From Torymus aiolomorphi (lineage: Eukaryota; Arthropoda; Insecta; Hymenoptera; Torymidae), in contig CM070873.1 of NCBI GenBank assembly GCA_036365515.1, positions 88,185,948 through 88,249,947 on the forward strand: DNA of 64,000 nt, written 5' to 3'. The notes under the pieces were generated by a model. The model had not been told where the DNA came from and did not search any database. It saw nothing but the letters and a program-made list of their open reading frames with translations. Positions 11,493-22,549 of the stretch are shown one piece after another (the first letter of the stretch is position 1; each line of letters opens with the position of its first letter). Made by a program: the position numbers and the translations under genes.

Positions 11493-13314
11493 GAAGGACT
11501 TCGGACATTTTAATCTATATAAGTTGCACTTTCCACGATTATTTAATTGTTATAATTTTGATTCTTTTTATTTAAAATAATTATGGATTTAATAAATTAT
11601 TTATTTAATTCGTTAAATTGAAACAATATAGTGTCGGTAAGGTAGAAATCAAACCTGTATACTGAATAGATTCTTCTAAATAACGAAAATATTAACTTGA
11701 ATTATTACTCTGAATAAACATGTTTTAGTATTTAAATATATTCTGAGTATAGTATTTAAATATATGGTGAGCGTCAAAATTGTGTTTCACCAAAAAACTG
11801 TTTAAAAATTATTCGAATAAAAGAAAAATTGCAATGTCGATAAGTAGGGATCTGCGTTTTCGTAATTTTTCAATAAATATTGCAGCAAACTTGCTAAAAC
11901 ATTTCGTGAAATTTTGTGTCCTCTATTTAGTGCATACACAAAATATTTCAGAAAAGTCTCAGAAACCTTTCCTGTAATGATAGTGGGAACTTTTAACGCA
12001 ACATTTCTTGTGATTACAAGAAATTATTTTTTTTAATTTAAATTTATTTTTAAAAAAATAAAAATTGTTAATTTTTAATTTTAAATTGATTTAAAAAAAT
12101 ATTGAAATCTCTTTTTTATTATAAAATTTATGTAAAAAATTCTTTAAATTTTAAATAAAAATTAAGATTTTACGTAAAATATTTCTGCAAGGTGGTGGAA
12201 ATATTGGTCCAAAAAGTTTATGACGGAGATATGAATATTTCGAGAAACTTTGCAGAAAAGGTTCTGCAAGATTTTGTGGAAAGTTTCGAGTATCATTCCG
12301 AAAAAGGTTTCTGAAACGTTTCTGCAATATTTTATGTAAGGATTGAGCAGAGGTCATGAATATTGCACGAAATATTATGGCAAGTTTTCTTCAAAATTTC
12401 ATGAAATATTTCATGCAGGCTTCTTGTTAAGAAACTAGAAACATTACAGAAAATCTTACAGAAAGATTTCGGCAGTTTCTCGAAATTATTCATAATCTAG
12501 CCTGGAAATTTTTCACTGAATATTTCTGCAGCCTTGCAGAAATATTTCTTGAAAGTTTACAAGAAAATTTGTGGAAATCTTCCCACTATCATTCCGAAAA
12601 AGGTTTCTGCAACATTTCTACAATATTTCGTGTAAGGATTGAACAGAGATCATGAATATTTCACGACATATTGTGGCAAGTTTTCTGAAATATTTCGTAA
12701 AATATTTCTCGCAAGTTTCTTGTTAAGAAACTACAAACATTACAGGAAATCTTGCATAAAGGTTTCAGCAAAGTTTCACCAAAGATTCATAACTTAGTCT
12801 GGAAATTTTTAAAGCAATATTTCTGAAATAAACAAAACCTATGAAGTTATATTTAAATAAGTGTTCTCGACGACACAAAATATTTCAGAAAAGTTTGAGA
12901 AACGATCTCCGAATGATAGTATACTACCTATAGGAATGTTCACTTAACTTTTCATGTAAACTTTCGATAAATGATTTTGCACGGTTGCAGAAACATTCGT
13001 TGAAACATTTCCAGGCCAAGTTATGAATATTTAAAGAAACTTTACCGAAATCTTTGTCCAAGATTTTATGTAAGATTTCTAGTTTCTTATCAAGAAGCTT
13101 CCATGAAATATTTCATGAAATGTTTCAGCAATCTTGCCACAATATTTCGTGAAATATCCATCATAAGTGCCCTTTGAATCTTTCAGGAATGGCTGATGAA
13201 AGTTTTCTACAATGTTTCTTGAAATATAAGAGGAAATGTTTCAGCAATGTTTCTGTATTATTGCCGCAATGTTGTGTCAATCTTCTTGAAATATTTCTTG
13301 AAATATTTCATGGG

Positions 13315-13333
13315 AATATGTCGTGCTATGTGT
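13315..13333. repeat. Internal copy of the array's right terminus
   Basis: AATATGTCGTGCTATGTG nearly matches the right terminal sequence at 16779-16796. It suggests that the 6.9-kb block is composite, for instance two elements or an internal duplication with breakpoint near 13333. Confidence 0.5.
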
Positions 13334-14308
13334 GCGAGAATACTCTGCGCGGAAATGTTCTAAAAACTTTCCTTGAAAAAATGCTTGAAAATTTTCTAAT
13401 AGAAATATATCTATTCCAAGTGCAATAATTTTCCAAACTAATATAAAAAATATTCGAATAAATCCTAGTTATTTAAAAGAAAATTACGGGCAAAAGTTCC
13501 AGAGAACATTTCACGGAATATTGTGGCAAGTTTTCTGAAAACTTTCATGAAATATTTCATGCAAGCTTCTTGATAAGAAACTAGAAACATTACAGGAAAT
13601 CTTGCAGAAATATTTCGGCAAAGTTTTTCGAAAATATTGATAATCTAGTCTGGAAAATTTTCAACGAATATTTCTGCAACCTTGTCGAAATATTTCTCGA
13701 AAGATTACACGAAAAGTTGTGGAAACATTTCTTCTTTTATTCCGAAGAAGGTTTCAGAAACATTTCTGCAATATTTTGTGTAAGGGTTGAACAGAGGTTA
13801 TGAATATTCCACAAAATATTGTGTCAAGTTTTCTGAAACATTTCATGAAATATTTCATGCAATATTCTTGTTAAGAAACTAGAAACCTAACATGAAATCT
13901 TGCAGAAATATTCCGGCAACGTTTTCATAACTTGACTTGAAAATATTACAACGAATATTTCTGCAACCTTGCAAAAATGTTCGAAAAAGGTTTCTAAAAC
14001 GTTGTAGAAATATTTTAGAAAATATTTATATCTTTCCTTGAATAGAAATCGACAATATTGTAAAAATTTCGTTTTAGAACAGGAAGCCGGCATAAAATAA
14101 TTCCATAAATGTTTCACAAAACTTGCCAAAATATTTCGGGAAATGTTTATGTCCACAAATATTTCTGAAAAGTTTTAGAGGTATTGGTTGAAAAAGTTCG
14201 TTGTATCTACGTGGTATCTAAATATTTCGAGAAACTTTACAATTAGAGACTTTCTTCAATATTTCAATAAATGTTTAAGAAAACTTGCCAAAACATTCCC
14301 GGTCAGAA

Positions 14309-14573
14309 ATATCCAGCTAGGAAATCCAGCTGGATTTCCATTGGGAATTCAGCTGGATCAGGGTGGATTCACATGGAGTCACATGGATTTCAGTAGCTTT
14401 TTTAGCTAGATTCCTACTTCAATTCATGTCACATGGGAAATCCAGCAGGGAAATCCATATGACATCAAAAGTAGGAATCTAGCTAAAAAATCTACTGAAA
14501 TCTATGTAAATTCACCCGGATCCAGCTGGATTTCCCATGTGACATGGATCCAACTGGATTTCCTAGCTGGATA
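14309..14573. mobile_element. 265-bp foldback nested in the array
   Basis: Termini ATATCCAGCTAGGAAATCC and its complement bound a segment rich in CCAGCTGGATTTCC words and a long inner inverted repeat (TAGCTAGATTCCTACTT and complement). It is clearly different from the surrounding GAAATATTTC words. Confidence 0.75.
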
Positions 14574-14989
14574 TTGTTTCGTGAAATGTTTATATACTCT
14601 GTCCTATCCAGACACATAATATTTGAGACAAGTTTCAGAAACCATCTCCGTAATAAAAGTGGGAATGTTTGCACAATTTTCTTGTACGTTTATGGAAACT
14701 ATTTCAGCAAGGTTTCAGAAATATTGGTTGAAAAAGTTGCAGACCAAATTACGAATATTTCGAGAAACTTTGCCTAAAACAAGATTTTCTGTAATCAAGG
14801 AGCTCGCGTGAAATATTTCAATAAATGTTTCAGAAAATTTTCCAAAATATTTCATGAAATGTTAATGTCATCCGTCCAATCCAGACAAAAAGTATTCCGG
14901 AAAAGTTTCAGAAACCTTCCATGAAATGATAGTCGGAAGGTTTCGCAACATTTCTTGAAATCTTACGTAAAATATTCCTGCAAGGTTGT

Positions 14990-16650
14990 AGAAATATTGG
15001 TTCAAAAAGTTTGTGATCGTGATATGAATATTTCGAGAAACTTTTCTGAAAAGTTTCTGCAAGATTTCGTGTAATTTTTCAAGTATCTTAACAGAAAGCT
15101 TGCCTGAAATGTTTCAGTAAATGTTGCTGCAAACTTGTCAAAACATTTTCCATTTCGTGAAATGTTTGTGTCCCCTGTCCAGATCATACACAAAATATTT
15201 CAGAAAAGTTTCTGAAACCTTTCGTGTATAATAGCCGGAATGTTTACGGAACCTTTCAAGTTTCAAGTATTCTTACAGAAAATATTTCTGCAAGGCTGTG
15301 GGAATATGAATACAAAAATTTTTGTACCACCAAAGGAATATTATAAGATACTTTTGCAGACAACTTTCTACAAGATTTTGTGTAATGTCTGAAGTATCTT
15401 AACAGAGAGCTTGAGTAAGATATTTCAATAAATGTTGCTGCAAACTTGTCATAACATTTCGTGAAATGATTGCGTCCCCTGTCCAACCCATACACGAAAT
15501 ATTTCAAAAAAGTTTCAGAAACCTTCCGTGTAATGATAGTCTCAAGGTTCACGCAACATTTCTTGGAATCTTACGAAAAAATTTCTGCAAGGTTGTGGAA
15601 ATATTGGTTCAAAGAGTTTGTAATCGTGATATGAATATTTCGAGAAACTTTTCAGAAAAGTTTCTGCAAGATTTCGTGAAATGTTTCAGTAAACGTTGTC
15701 GCAAACTTGCCAAAACATTTCATGAAAGGTTTGTCTCCTCTGTCCAATCCATACCTGAAATATTTCAGAAAAGTTTCAGAAACGTTCCGTGAAATGATAT
15801 TCGGAAGGTTTACGCAACATTTCTTGGAATCATACGCAAAATATTTCTGCAAGGTTGAGAAAATATTGGTTCAAAGAGTTTGTGATCGTGATATGAATAT
15901 TTCGAGAAACTTTTCAGAAAAGTTTCTGCAAGATTTCATGTAATATTTCAAGTTTCTTAACAGAAAGCTTGCGTGAAATGTTTCAGTAAATGTTGCCACA
16001 AACTTGCCAAAACATTTCGTGAAAGGTTTGTGTCTTGTCCAATCCATACACAAAATATATCAGAAAAATTTCAGAAACGTTCCGAGGAATGATAGTCGGA
16101 AGTTTTACGCAACATTTCTTGTAATCTTACGCAAAATATTTCTGCAAGGTTGTGGAAATATTGGTTCAAAAAGTTTGTGATCTCGATATGAATATTTCAA
16201 GAAACTTTTCAGAAAAGTTTCTGCAAGGTTTCGTGTAATATTTCAAGTATCTTAACAGAAAGCTTGTGCGAAATTTTTCAGTAAATGTTGCTACAAACTT
16301 GCCAAAACATTTCGTGAAAGGTTTGTGTCCTCTGTCCAATCCACACACAAAATATTTCAGAAAAGTTTCAGAGATGTTACGAGGAATGATAGTCAGAAGG
16401 TTTACGCAACATTTCTTGGAATCCTACGCAAAATATTTCTGCAAGGTTGTGGTAATATTGGTCCAAAAAGTTTGAGATCTCGATATGAATATGTCGAGAT
16501 ACTTTTCAGAAAAGTTTCTGCAAGATTTCTTGTAATATTTCAAGTATACTTACCGAAAGCTTGCATGAAATGTATCAGTAAATGTTGCCGCCAACTTGCC
16601 CAAACATTTCGTGAAATTTTCCCATTGGATGCTTCATGAATCTTTCACGA
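14990..16650. repeat. Tandem repeat of about 295 bp, right part of the array
   Basis: The landmark GATATGAATATTTCGAGAAAC or close variants recur near 15020, 15628, 15890, 16185 and 16480 (a more diverged copy near 15330). Each unit also has a CTTGCCAAAACATTTCGTGAAA segment and a CAACATTTCTTGGAATC segment. Confidence 0.7.
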
Positions 16651-16804
16651 AAGGTTTCTGAAAGTTTTCTACAATTTTTCTTGTAATATTACAGGAAATA
16701 TTTTAACATCTTTTCGTTATTATTGGTACAATATTGTGGCAAGTTTTCTTTGAAATATTTCATGAAATATTTCAGTGCAATATTTCGTGCTATGTGCGAT
16801 GGTG

Positions 16805-17231
16805 GGGGGGGGGGTCCAGAGTTTCGACGATTCACTATAAAATTGAAGTCAACTATAGACGTTTTTCAGTTCGACAAATGATAATGCAGATTGTTCTTAA
16901 TTTCGAAATTCTAAATTACGAAAATCATATTTACGATTGTAACACTTCACCTACTGTTCAAAACATCGAATTTCATTAATAGAATTTTAATAGGGGTACA
17001 ATATAGATAATTCGAAATAAATCATTAGAAACAGCTTATATTTGCTTTGAAGTCGTATTGATGAAATTCGACGTTTTGGACAGTAGGTGAACTGTTACAT
17101 TTGAAAATATGATTTTCGTAATTTAGAATTTCGAAATTAAAAACAATCTGCATTATCATTTGTCGAACTGAAAAACGTCTATAGTTGACTTCAATTTTAT
17201 AGTGAATCGTCGAAACTTTGGACCCCCCCCC
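16805..17231. mobile_element. 427-bp foldback with G-run/C-run tips and 8-bp duplication
   Basis: Long arms of about 175 bp: GGGG...TCCAGAGTTTCGACGATTC at the left and the complement at the right. GATGGTG (with a preceding C, giving 8 bp) occurs on both sides at 16797-16804 and 17232-17239. The duplicated bases are codons of the transposase-like gene, which dates this insertion after the gene. An 8-bp duplication fits hAT-type mobilisation. Confidence 0.8.
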
Positions 17232-17232
17232 C

Positions 17233-17597
17233 GATGGTGTGGGTGGACTTATAAAGCATTATGCTACTTCGCATAATCTTCGAGAGCCCCATGAAAAATC
17301 CATTCAAAATTCCAACGATTTTGTAAAGCACGTTCAAAAATATACAGATGCAATTAAAATAATACATTTACAAGACGTTGACGTAGAAGAGTTTAGAAAA
17401 GTAAAAAATGTTGATTGGCTGCTGCTCCTAAGTATCCTGGAATTCAAGAAACTCATTTATAGATTAAAGAAACGTGCAATGATAAAGTACATTGTTTGAC
17501 AACAAAGACCGCTGATCGCCCCTTTACTGAAGTAAGAATAATGAAGCCGCAAAACAAAGGTAGTTATAAAAATAAAAAATCTAAAAGACATAAATAA
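17233..17597 (+). pseudogene. Transposase-like gene, C-terminal piece
   Basis: Starts DGVGGLIKHYATSHNL and runs to KNVDW. A frameshift near 17420 then leads, in another frame, to APKYPGIQETHL, a stop, and a lysine-rich tail ending at TAA 17595-17597. The DGxGG-x2-K motif is the expected continuation of the HGKG motif at 9860. With the upstream pieces it accounts for a whole, broken protein. Confidence 0.65.
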
Positions 17598-18235
17598 AAA
17601 AAAGATACAAGCATATGTACGCATATCTGTATATTACTTATATACGCACAAAGATAAACATCTTTATATTAACTGTTATATCATTGTTATATCACTATAT
17701 ATAAGCGCTATAAGCGTGAAAAATTTGTTTGTGTGTTATCTCATTAGTGATCGCTATCCCAGTGGAAAACCCGTGAATCTCACAAACACGCCTAGATAGC
17801 TATTTACGTCCTCTATCATGACAAAAGAAAATTGAGAAAAAAAATCGGCTTTTTCGAGAAAAATGCATTTTTCTAAAAACTGCATTTTTCAGTAAAAAGT
17901 GCATAACTCGGGCATTTTTTATTTTTTTTAAAATAACATGCAGTCCATGAAAGAAGGCTCAAACCTGAGTGAAATTTTGTGTTACGCGCTAAAAAACTTA
18001 AAAAAATTACATTGAAAAAATTTATTTCTAAGTAAGGATTTTCTCGGAATTTTGCGGCATTGCTGAACGCATGAAATTTTGTTGCACCAAAAAAATAAAA
18101 ATATACGGGTCAAATAATTTTTGATGAAGAACATAAATACTTTTTTTGAAACTCCGGGCGAGAAGTTCGATTTCTCGCACGCTGTGTTAAACGATGCGTG
18201 CAAAAATCTCACTTCTCGCACGTCGTGTCAAAAAA
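17598..18235. other. AT-rich non-coding DNA
   Basis: Short direct and inverted words occur around 17740-17800 and AT-rich repeats around 17830-17950. No gene or defined element is recognised. Confidence 0.4.
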
Positions 18236-18361
18236 TACGGTTCGACACTTGTGTGAGAAGTTGATTTTCTCCTCGTGTGACCTTTTCACCCTCGCTTCGC
18301 TCGGGTGCAAACAGTCACACGAGGGGAAAATCAAATCCTCGCACTAGTATCGAAATGTACT
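18236..18361. mobile_element. Hairpin MITE with CTCGCTTCGCTCG core
   Basis: Arms TACGGTTCGACACTTGTG... and the complementary ...GTATCGAAATGTA flank the loop-proximal core CTCGCTTCGCTCG (18291-18303). It is related to 20850-20976 and to the outer element at 39857. Confidence 0.75.
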
Positions 18362-18774
18362 ATATCCCAAAATGATCGGTGACATATATAGGCATACGCG
18401 GGCCACCTGATTTGAGATGGATTCTTTTATTAAATAATAGTATCTATTTACAAATAATTTATTAATAATAACAAATTATGTATCATAAATATCCTATATA
18501 TTATGAATATTTAGCTTGAAATGAAATTTGTTGTAATTTTTGTTTTGGAAAAGATAATTTTCTACTATAGTTAGTAAATAAACAATAAGTGATAGTTTGG
18601 TCATTGTACACATTTTAACATTAAAACAAATTTTTAAAAATAGCTAAGGACATTATTATTTAATAAAACACTGTACTACTATTATTTAATAAAAAAAAAA
18701 AATTTAGAGTTGGTATGATATAATTTTTCCATATCGCTTTTATAGAAGCAGTAGATCAAATACATCGTTGGAGG
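18362..18774. other. AT-rich non-coding DNA
   Basis: Nothing recognised. AT-rich with homopolymer runs. Confidence 0.4.
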
Positions 18775-19410
18775 AGTTCTTGGCTGCATATGGCCGTCGG
18801 TTAACGTAAGTTAAGCAACAATCGGCGCGGTTAATACTTGGATGGGTGACCGCACGGCCGTATCAGTTAAAAAAAGGCCTTTTTAAGTCAGTTTTCAATT
18901 TTTATAAAACACCTCCTTCCCGAACGGAAATTTACTTAGGGCTAACACTAGGGCCTTGTCCGATGCCTTAGAAAAATTACAAGGTCCTGACATGGCACCT
19001 CGTAAGACCCGATGTAAGGCGAGTAACGGGGCGTCTACGCGGCCCTCTGGCAGTTTATTCGGACTTGTTATTTCTTCTTAATTTCCTGGATTAAATAATT
19101 AATCTCGCGCAAAGCTCTAAAGTCGCTCGAAATGATTAAGAAATCATCATTAAGTTGTTTTAGACAAGTTACCCGCGTAATAACGACAACATAATAATAC
19201 CGTGAAAATTTATTGTAACCCCAAAAATGAAATCACGTCAATGCGATTTTAAGGCTTTCGTAGGGCGGGGATCCGGGAATGAACGTCAGGCCATAGTCAG
19301 GCCGACATGAAATAGCCCTTATACGGTGTTTGTTCGGCGTCACTAAGGCCCTATCATTACTATCAGGGTCGGACGGGAGCGCCGTTACGCACCTTGCTAG
19401 GGGCCCTTAC
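18775..19410 (+). mobile_element. 5S rRNA-headed SINE-like element
   Basis: Positions about 18807-18854 read AAGTTAAGCAAC...TCGG.GCGGTTAATACTTGGATGGGTGACCGC, closely matching the internal promoter half of 5S rRNA. The 5' third of 5S is absent or diverged. It is followed by a GC-moderate body unlike its surroundings (about 18950-19400). A pol III-driven 5S-derived SINE is the best reading. The 3' limit is uncertain. Confidence 0.6.
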
Positions 19411-19555
19411 GGGGCCCTTTCTACATATGTGTGTTCTGTCTGTTCTAGACAACTTCTCTCTATGTCTGTCTCTGTCTTACATAAACGGAACAGATCTATC
19501 TGTCTTTGTCGGGAACACACAGAACACACAGAACACACATATGTAGAAAGGCCCC
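19411..19555. mobile_element. 145-bp foldback MITE (TTTCTACATATGTGTGTTCT family)
   Basis: Termini GGGGCCCTTTCTACATATG and complement. The interior carries repeated TGTGTTCTG words and AGACAGAGAC-type words. A second copy, inverted, is at 27533-27673. The flanks share GGGCCCTTAC (19401-19410 and 19570-19579). Confidence 0.8.
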
Positions 19556-19675
19556 GGAGAACCTCACTGGGCCCTTACAAACATTTAAGGCAAACCCTAT
19601 TCATTTTCTGTTCGGGTTATTATTTGCACCATAATAGTTTTTTTATTTATACAAGCGATATTCAAACTAATTAGT

Positions 19676-20290
19676 TTTTCAAAAAAAAAAATGATAATTA
19701 CAAAAAGTGCTTAGAATTTATCAAAGAATACAATAGAATTTTTGCAGTTTTTGGAGACAATTTTGAAAATATTTATACTCGAATTTTTCATAAATTTAAA
19801 AAAATTCAAGATAAATTCTGAAACAATTCTAACGCATTCTATGATAAGCACTTTTTGTAATTATCATTTTTTTCGAAAAGATAATAGCTTTTTAGTTAAA
19901 GCGTCCTAAACATAATGAACAAAAATTCTCGTTTCGAACGCCATTTTGGATCATTCAGGTAACAAAATTAACTTTCCAAGGACAATTTTTTGAAATTCAG
20001 ACAATCCCTCCACCATCTAAGTTGGTTTCAAGATGATTGCATAATGGGCAGTTGATAAAAAATCCAATAAAAAAAAAAAATTTTTTCTGTTTTTTACACT
20101 AGAACTTCATTTTTGAGTAATAAAAAATTTTTTTTCTAATTTTCGATGTCACCATTGGAAAGATCAATGAAAAATCTATGAATATCATGTGTTAAAAAAA
20201 TTTTTAGACCCAAATTTATCCCACCTAGAAACCTAGAGCTCTAAAGAAGTGGTGAAAAAGTGTCGCCGTAGGCGTTAATGGGTTAAACGT
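19676..20290. mobile_element. Single arm of a TTAA-type palindromic element
   Basis: Homologous over its length to the right arm of the element ending at 32600: landmarks ACAAAAAGTGCTTAGAATT, CGCCATTTTGGATCATTCAG and GATGTCACCATTGGAAAGA in the same order. It ends ...GTGTCGCCGTAGGCGTTAATGGGTTAA, a TTAA-type terminus like that of piggyBac-related elements. Confidence 0.65.
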
Positions 20291-20849
20291 AAAAATGTCT
20301 GGCAACTTTCTGCTAATTAAATATCAATGTAAAAAATTTGTTTTTTTTATTCACTTTGCCTCCATCTAATCGACAATTATTATTCCTTTAATAATTTATA
20401 AACCGTATTCTTTACTTTTTAATTACTTACATGCCTTTACAATCAAGTTGGACCAGTGAAATGTGTCTGGCAGAATTACGTCGAATTAACTTACATATAA
20501 AAAGTGTAATAAAATATACCATTTTTAGTGTATTTCTAATATCAAATGATATTATACAAACTTTATTAATGCTTTTACTTACATACAATTAAAATTGTTT
20601 CTCACATTTCACAGAAAAGATATTTCATGCTTAAATTCTACATACTTTACCAAAGAATTCCAAATACATGAGAAAAATTATAATGTAACAACTGTTTTGT
20701 TAAATGTAAGGATTTATACGTTTGAAAGATTATTAGATACATAAATTGTAAAGACTACATTTATATATCAATCACATCGAAGAACTTTTATACCACTCTA
20801 ACCTCAAAATCACAACTTTGGTATGATTTTTCGGCGCTCGTGGTATAAA
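20291..20849. other. AT-rich non-coding DNA
   Basis: No gene, repeat or RNA recognised. Confidence 0.4.
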
Positions 20850-20976
20850 ATACCGTTCGAAACAAGTGCGGAAGTTGATTATTTACTTCATGTGACTTTT
20901 CGCACTCGCTTCGCTCGTGCGAAAAACATCACATGAAGTAAATCATCACCTTCCGCACCAGTGTCGAAATGTACTA
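20850..20976. mobile_element. Hairpin MITE with CTCGCTTCGCTCG core
   Basis: Arms TACCGTTCGAAACAAGTGCGG and complement flank the core CTCGCTTCGCTCG (20905-20917). The arms differ from those at 18236 but the plan and core are the same. Confidence 0.8.
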
Positions 20977-22213
20977 TTTATTAATTTGTAAAATGTCAAA
21001 CAACGTCTCTGATGTTAGATTCAATTTAGTACTAATATATAAAAGCTAAGCGACGTGTTTGAAAATAAATACTCTCTATTTCTCAATACAAAATATTGAA
21101 TGATTGATAATTGTTTGAAATGACAATGAAATTAAAATAGAGTATTTATATTTAAACCTATTTAACGCGAGTTTATCGATATAAACTTAATAAACATTCG
21201 TAAACAATGGAACGTGGAAACAAGTGCTCTGATTTTATTACTAAGCTTGATACCCCCACATGACAAGTATCGTTAATATTTTTTACTACCTAAATTTGTG
21301 CCTAATAAGTGTAGGAACGGTCTACATTATGTTGCATATATTTCCTTTGTTGTGTAAACAACAACATTAAGTCGGGTCTTACGTAAACGATTGTATTCGT
21401 AATCTAAATTCATAGTAATAAAAATATTCTAAACTTTCTGCCGCCATTATATAATGCTGTGCAACTCATTTTCTGTACAAGATATAATACGTCAATGTAT
21501 TAAGTGAAAAATGATTAAAATCTTAGTTGTCAAAATTCTAACGAATTTCATTTAATTTTAACTGTACGTTAGTCTTCAAATTTGATAGAATTGATGCTTG
21601 TGTCTATCTGTCCACCTCGATAACTTCCGCGTTTTTTCTTCGTTTTTTCGTGGCGAAAAGATTTGCCTCTTGTATATTTCAAATCCAAATTTGCTTTCTC
21701 TCCCCACGAACCCCTTGCGCCTCTCTGTAAACATAATAAGTTGTTCTTATGTCAAATATTACCAATATTCAATAACTTTCGACAATTTCAGAACTGACTA
21801 TGAATAATCACTTTTTTCTTCTCCAAACGCTAATTATTAACAATAATAACAGTCTAGTATAAATGTATAATATAAGATTCTTAAAACTGTTTGAAAAATA
21901 TTAATGTAAGGTATATAAGTGTAGACTTTCACGAAATACAAATAGTGAATTTTGCGATAAATAATATTTGCATTTCACTTGGAACTTATATTTCGTTTTT
22001 TTCCTTAAACTCTTTTTATTTAAGAAATTAAGAAAATAAAATTTGTCTTAGAAATTTAAATTATTATTTATATTTTCTTTTAAACTCTTATGAAAAAGTT
22101 TTCAAGTTGTGACATGATTTTTATACATGTTTTTCATAACATTTATGAAAGAAACTGATATTCATTGGTAGAAAATTTAATGCAATAATTCAGGGGATGT
22201 ATGGAAGAATGGT
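20977..22213. other. Intergenic DNA downstream of the Nopp140 homologue
   Basis: AT-rich, with short unsupported frames only. Confidence 0.4.
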
Positions 22214-22391
22214 TAAGGGACGGTCTTCATAAGTATGCCTGTGCCTAGGCTCACGGACTCTGACTCAACAATGAACCAATCGGAGCTAAGCCTCCAAGCT
22301 CGAGGCTTGACTTTGAATACTCTGATTGGTGTAGAGTTAAGTCAGAGTCAGTGAGCCTAAGAACAGGCACACTTATGGAGACAGTCCCTTA
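22214..22391. mobile_element. 178-bp foldback MITE
   Basis: Arms TAAGGGACGGTCTTCATAAG and complement, about 60 bp each, with GGCTCACGGACTCTGACT inside. It lies about 160 bp beyond the Nopp140 stop codon, so it may fall in the 3' UTR. Confidence 0.8.
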
Positions 22392-22549
22392 GTTCTATTG
22401 AATATACATAAGTGATGTACTGTTGTAGAAGTACTGTTACTTTAAGTAATATACTTTAAGTAATAGAGATCCTGCGTAAAGTGAATGAACCTACTGATTT
22501 TTTTTAGAATTTTTCTTACCCAATACATTCTATATCACTCTATATGAAC

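Larger units (their letters stand above)
9861..16794. mobile_element. 6.9-kb inverted-terminus element built from GAAATATTTC-like words
   Basis: The ends are exact inverted copies: CACATAGCACGAAATATTGC at 9860-9879 and its complement at 16777-16796. The interior is almost entirely variants of a short self-complementary word (GAAATATTTC, GAAACATTTC, GCAATATTTC, CATGAAATATTTC) spaced by AAGTTTC/GAAACTT and TTGCAGAA-type words on both strands. It sits inside the transposase-like gene: deleting 9861-16794 rejoins Pro with a Cys-Asp-Gly-Val-Gly-Gly continuation, so the edges are well defined, but no target duplication is evident. Open frames up to about 108 codons occur on both strands only because the word lacks stops. 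Identity is unknown; it could be a giant MITE, a foldback satellite or a piRNA/siRNA source. Confidence 0.75.

Noticed and set aside
9932..16639. Many 60-108 codon frames on both strands reading EIFHEIF/SFRNVP-like repeats
   Set aside because: They arise because GAAATATTTC-type words lack stop codons in several frames. They overlap on opposite strands and have no start context or splice logic.
9861..16794. CRISPR array or centromeric satellite
   Set aside because: Eukaryotic context, no regular repeat-spacer pattern, and defined inverted termini with precise insertion into a gene argue against both.
18807..18854. Functional 5S rRNA gene
   Set aside because: Only the internal half matches, the ends do not pair and the 5' portion is missing.
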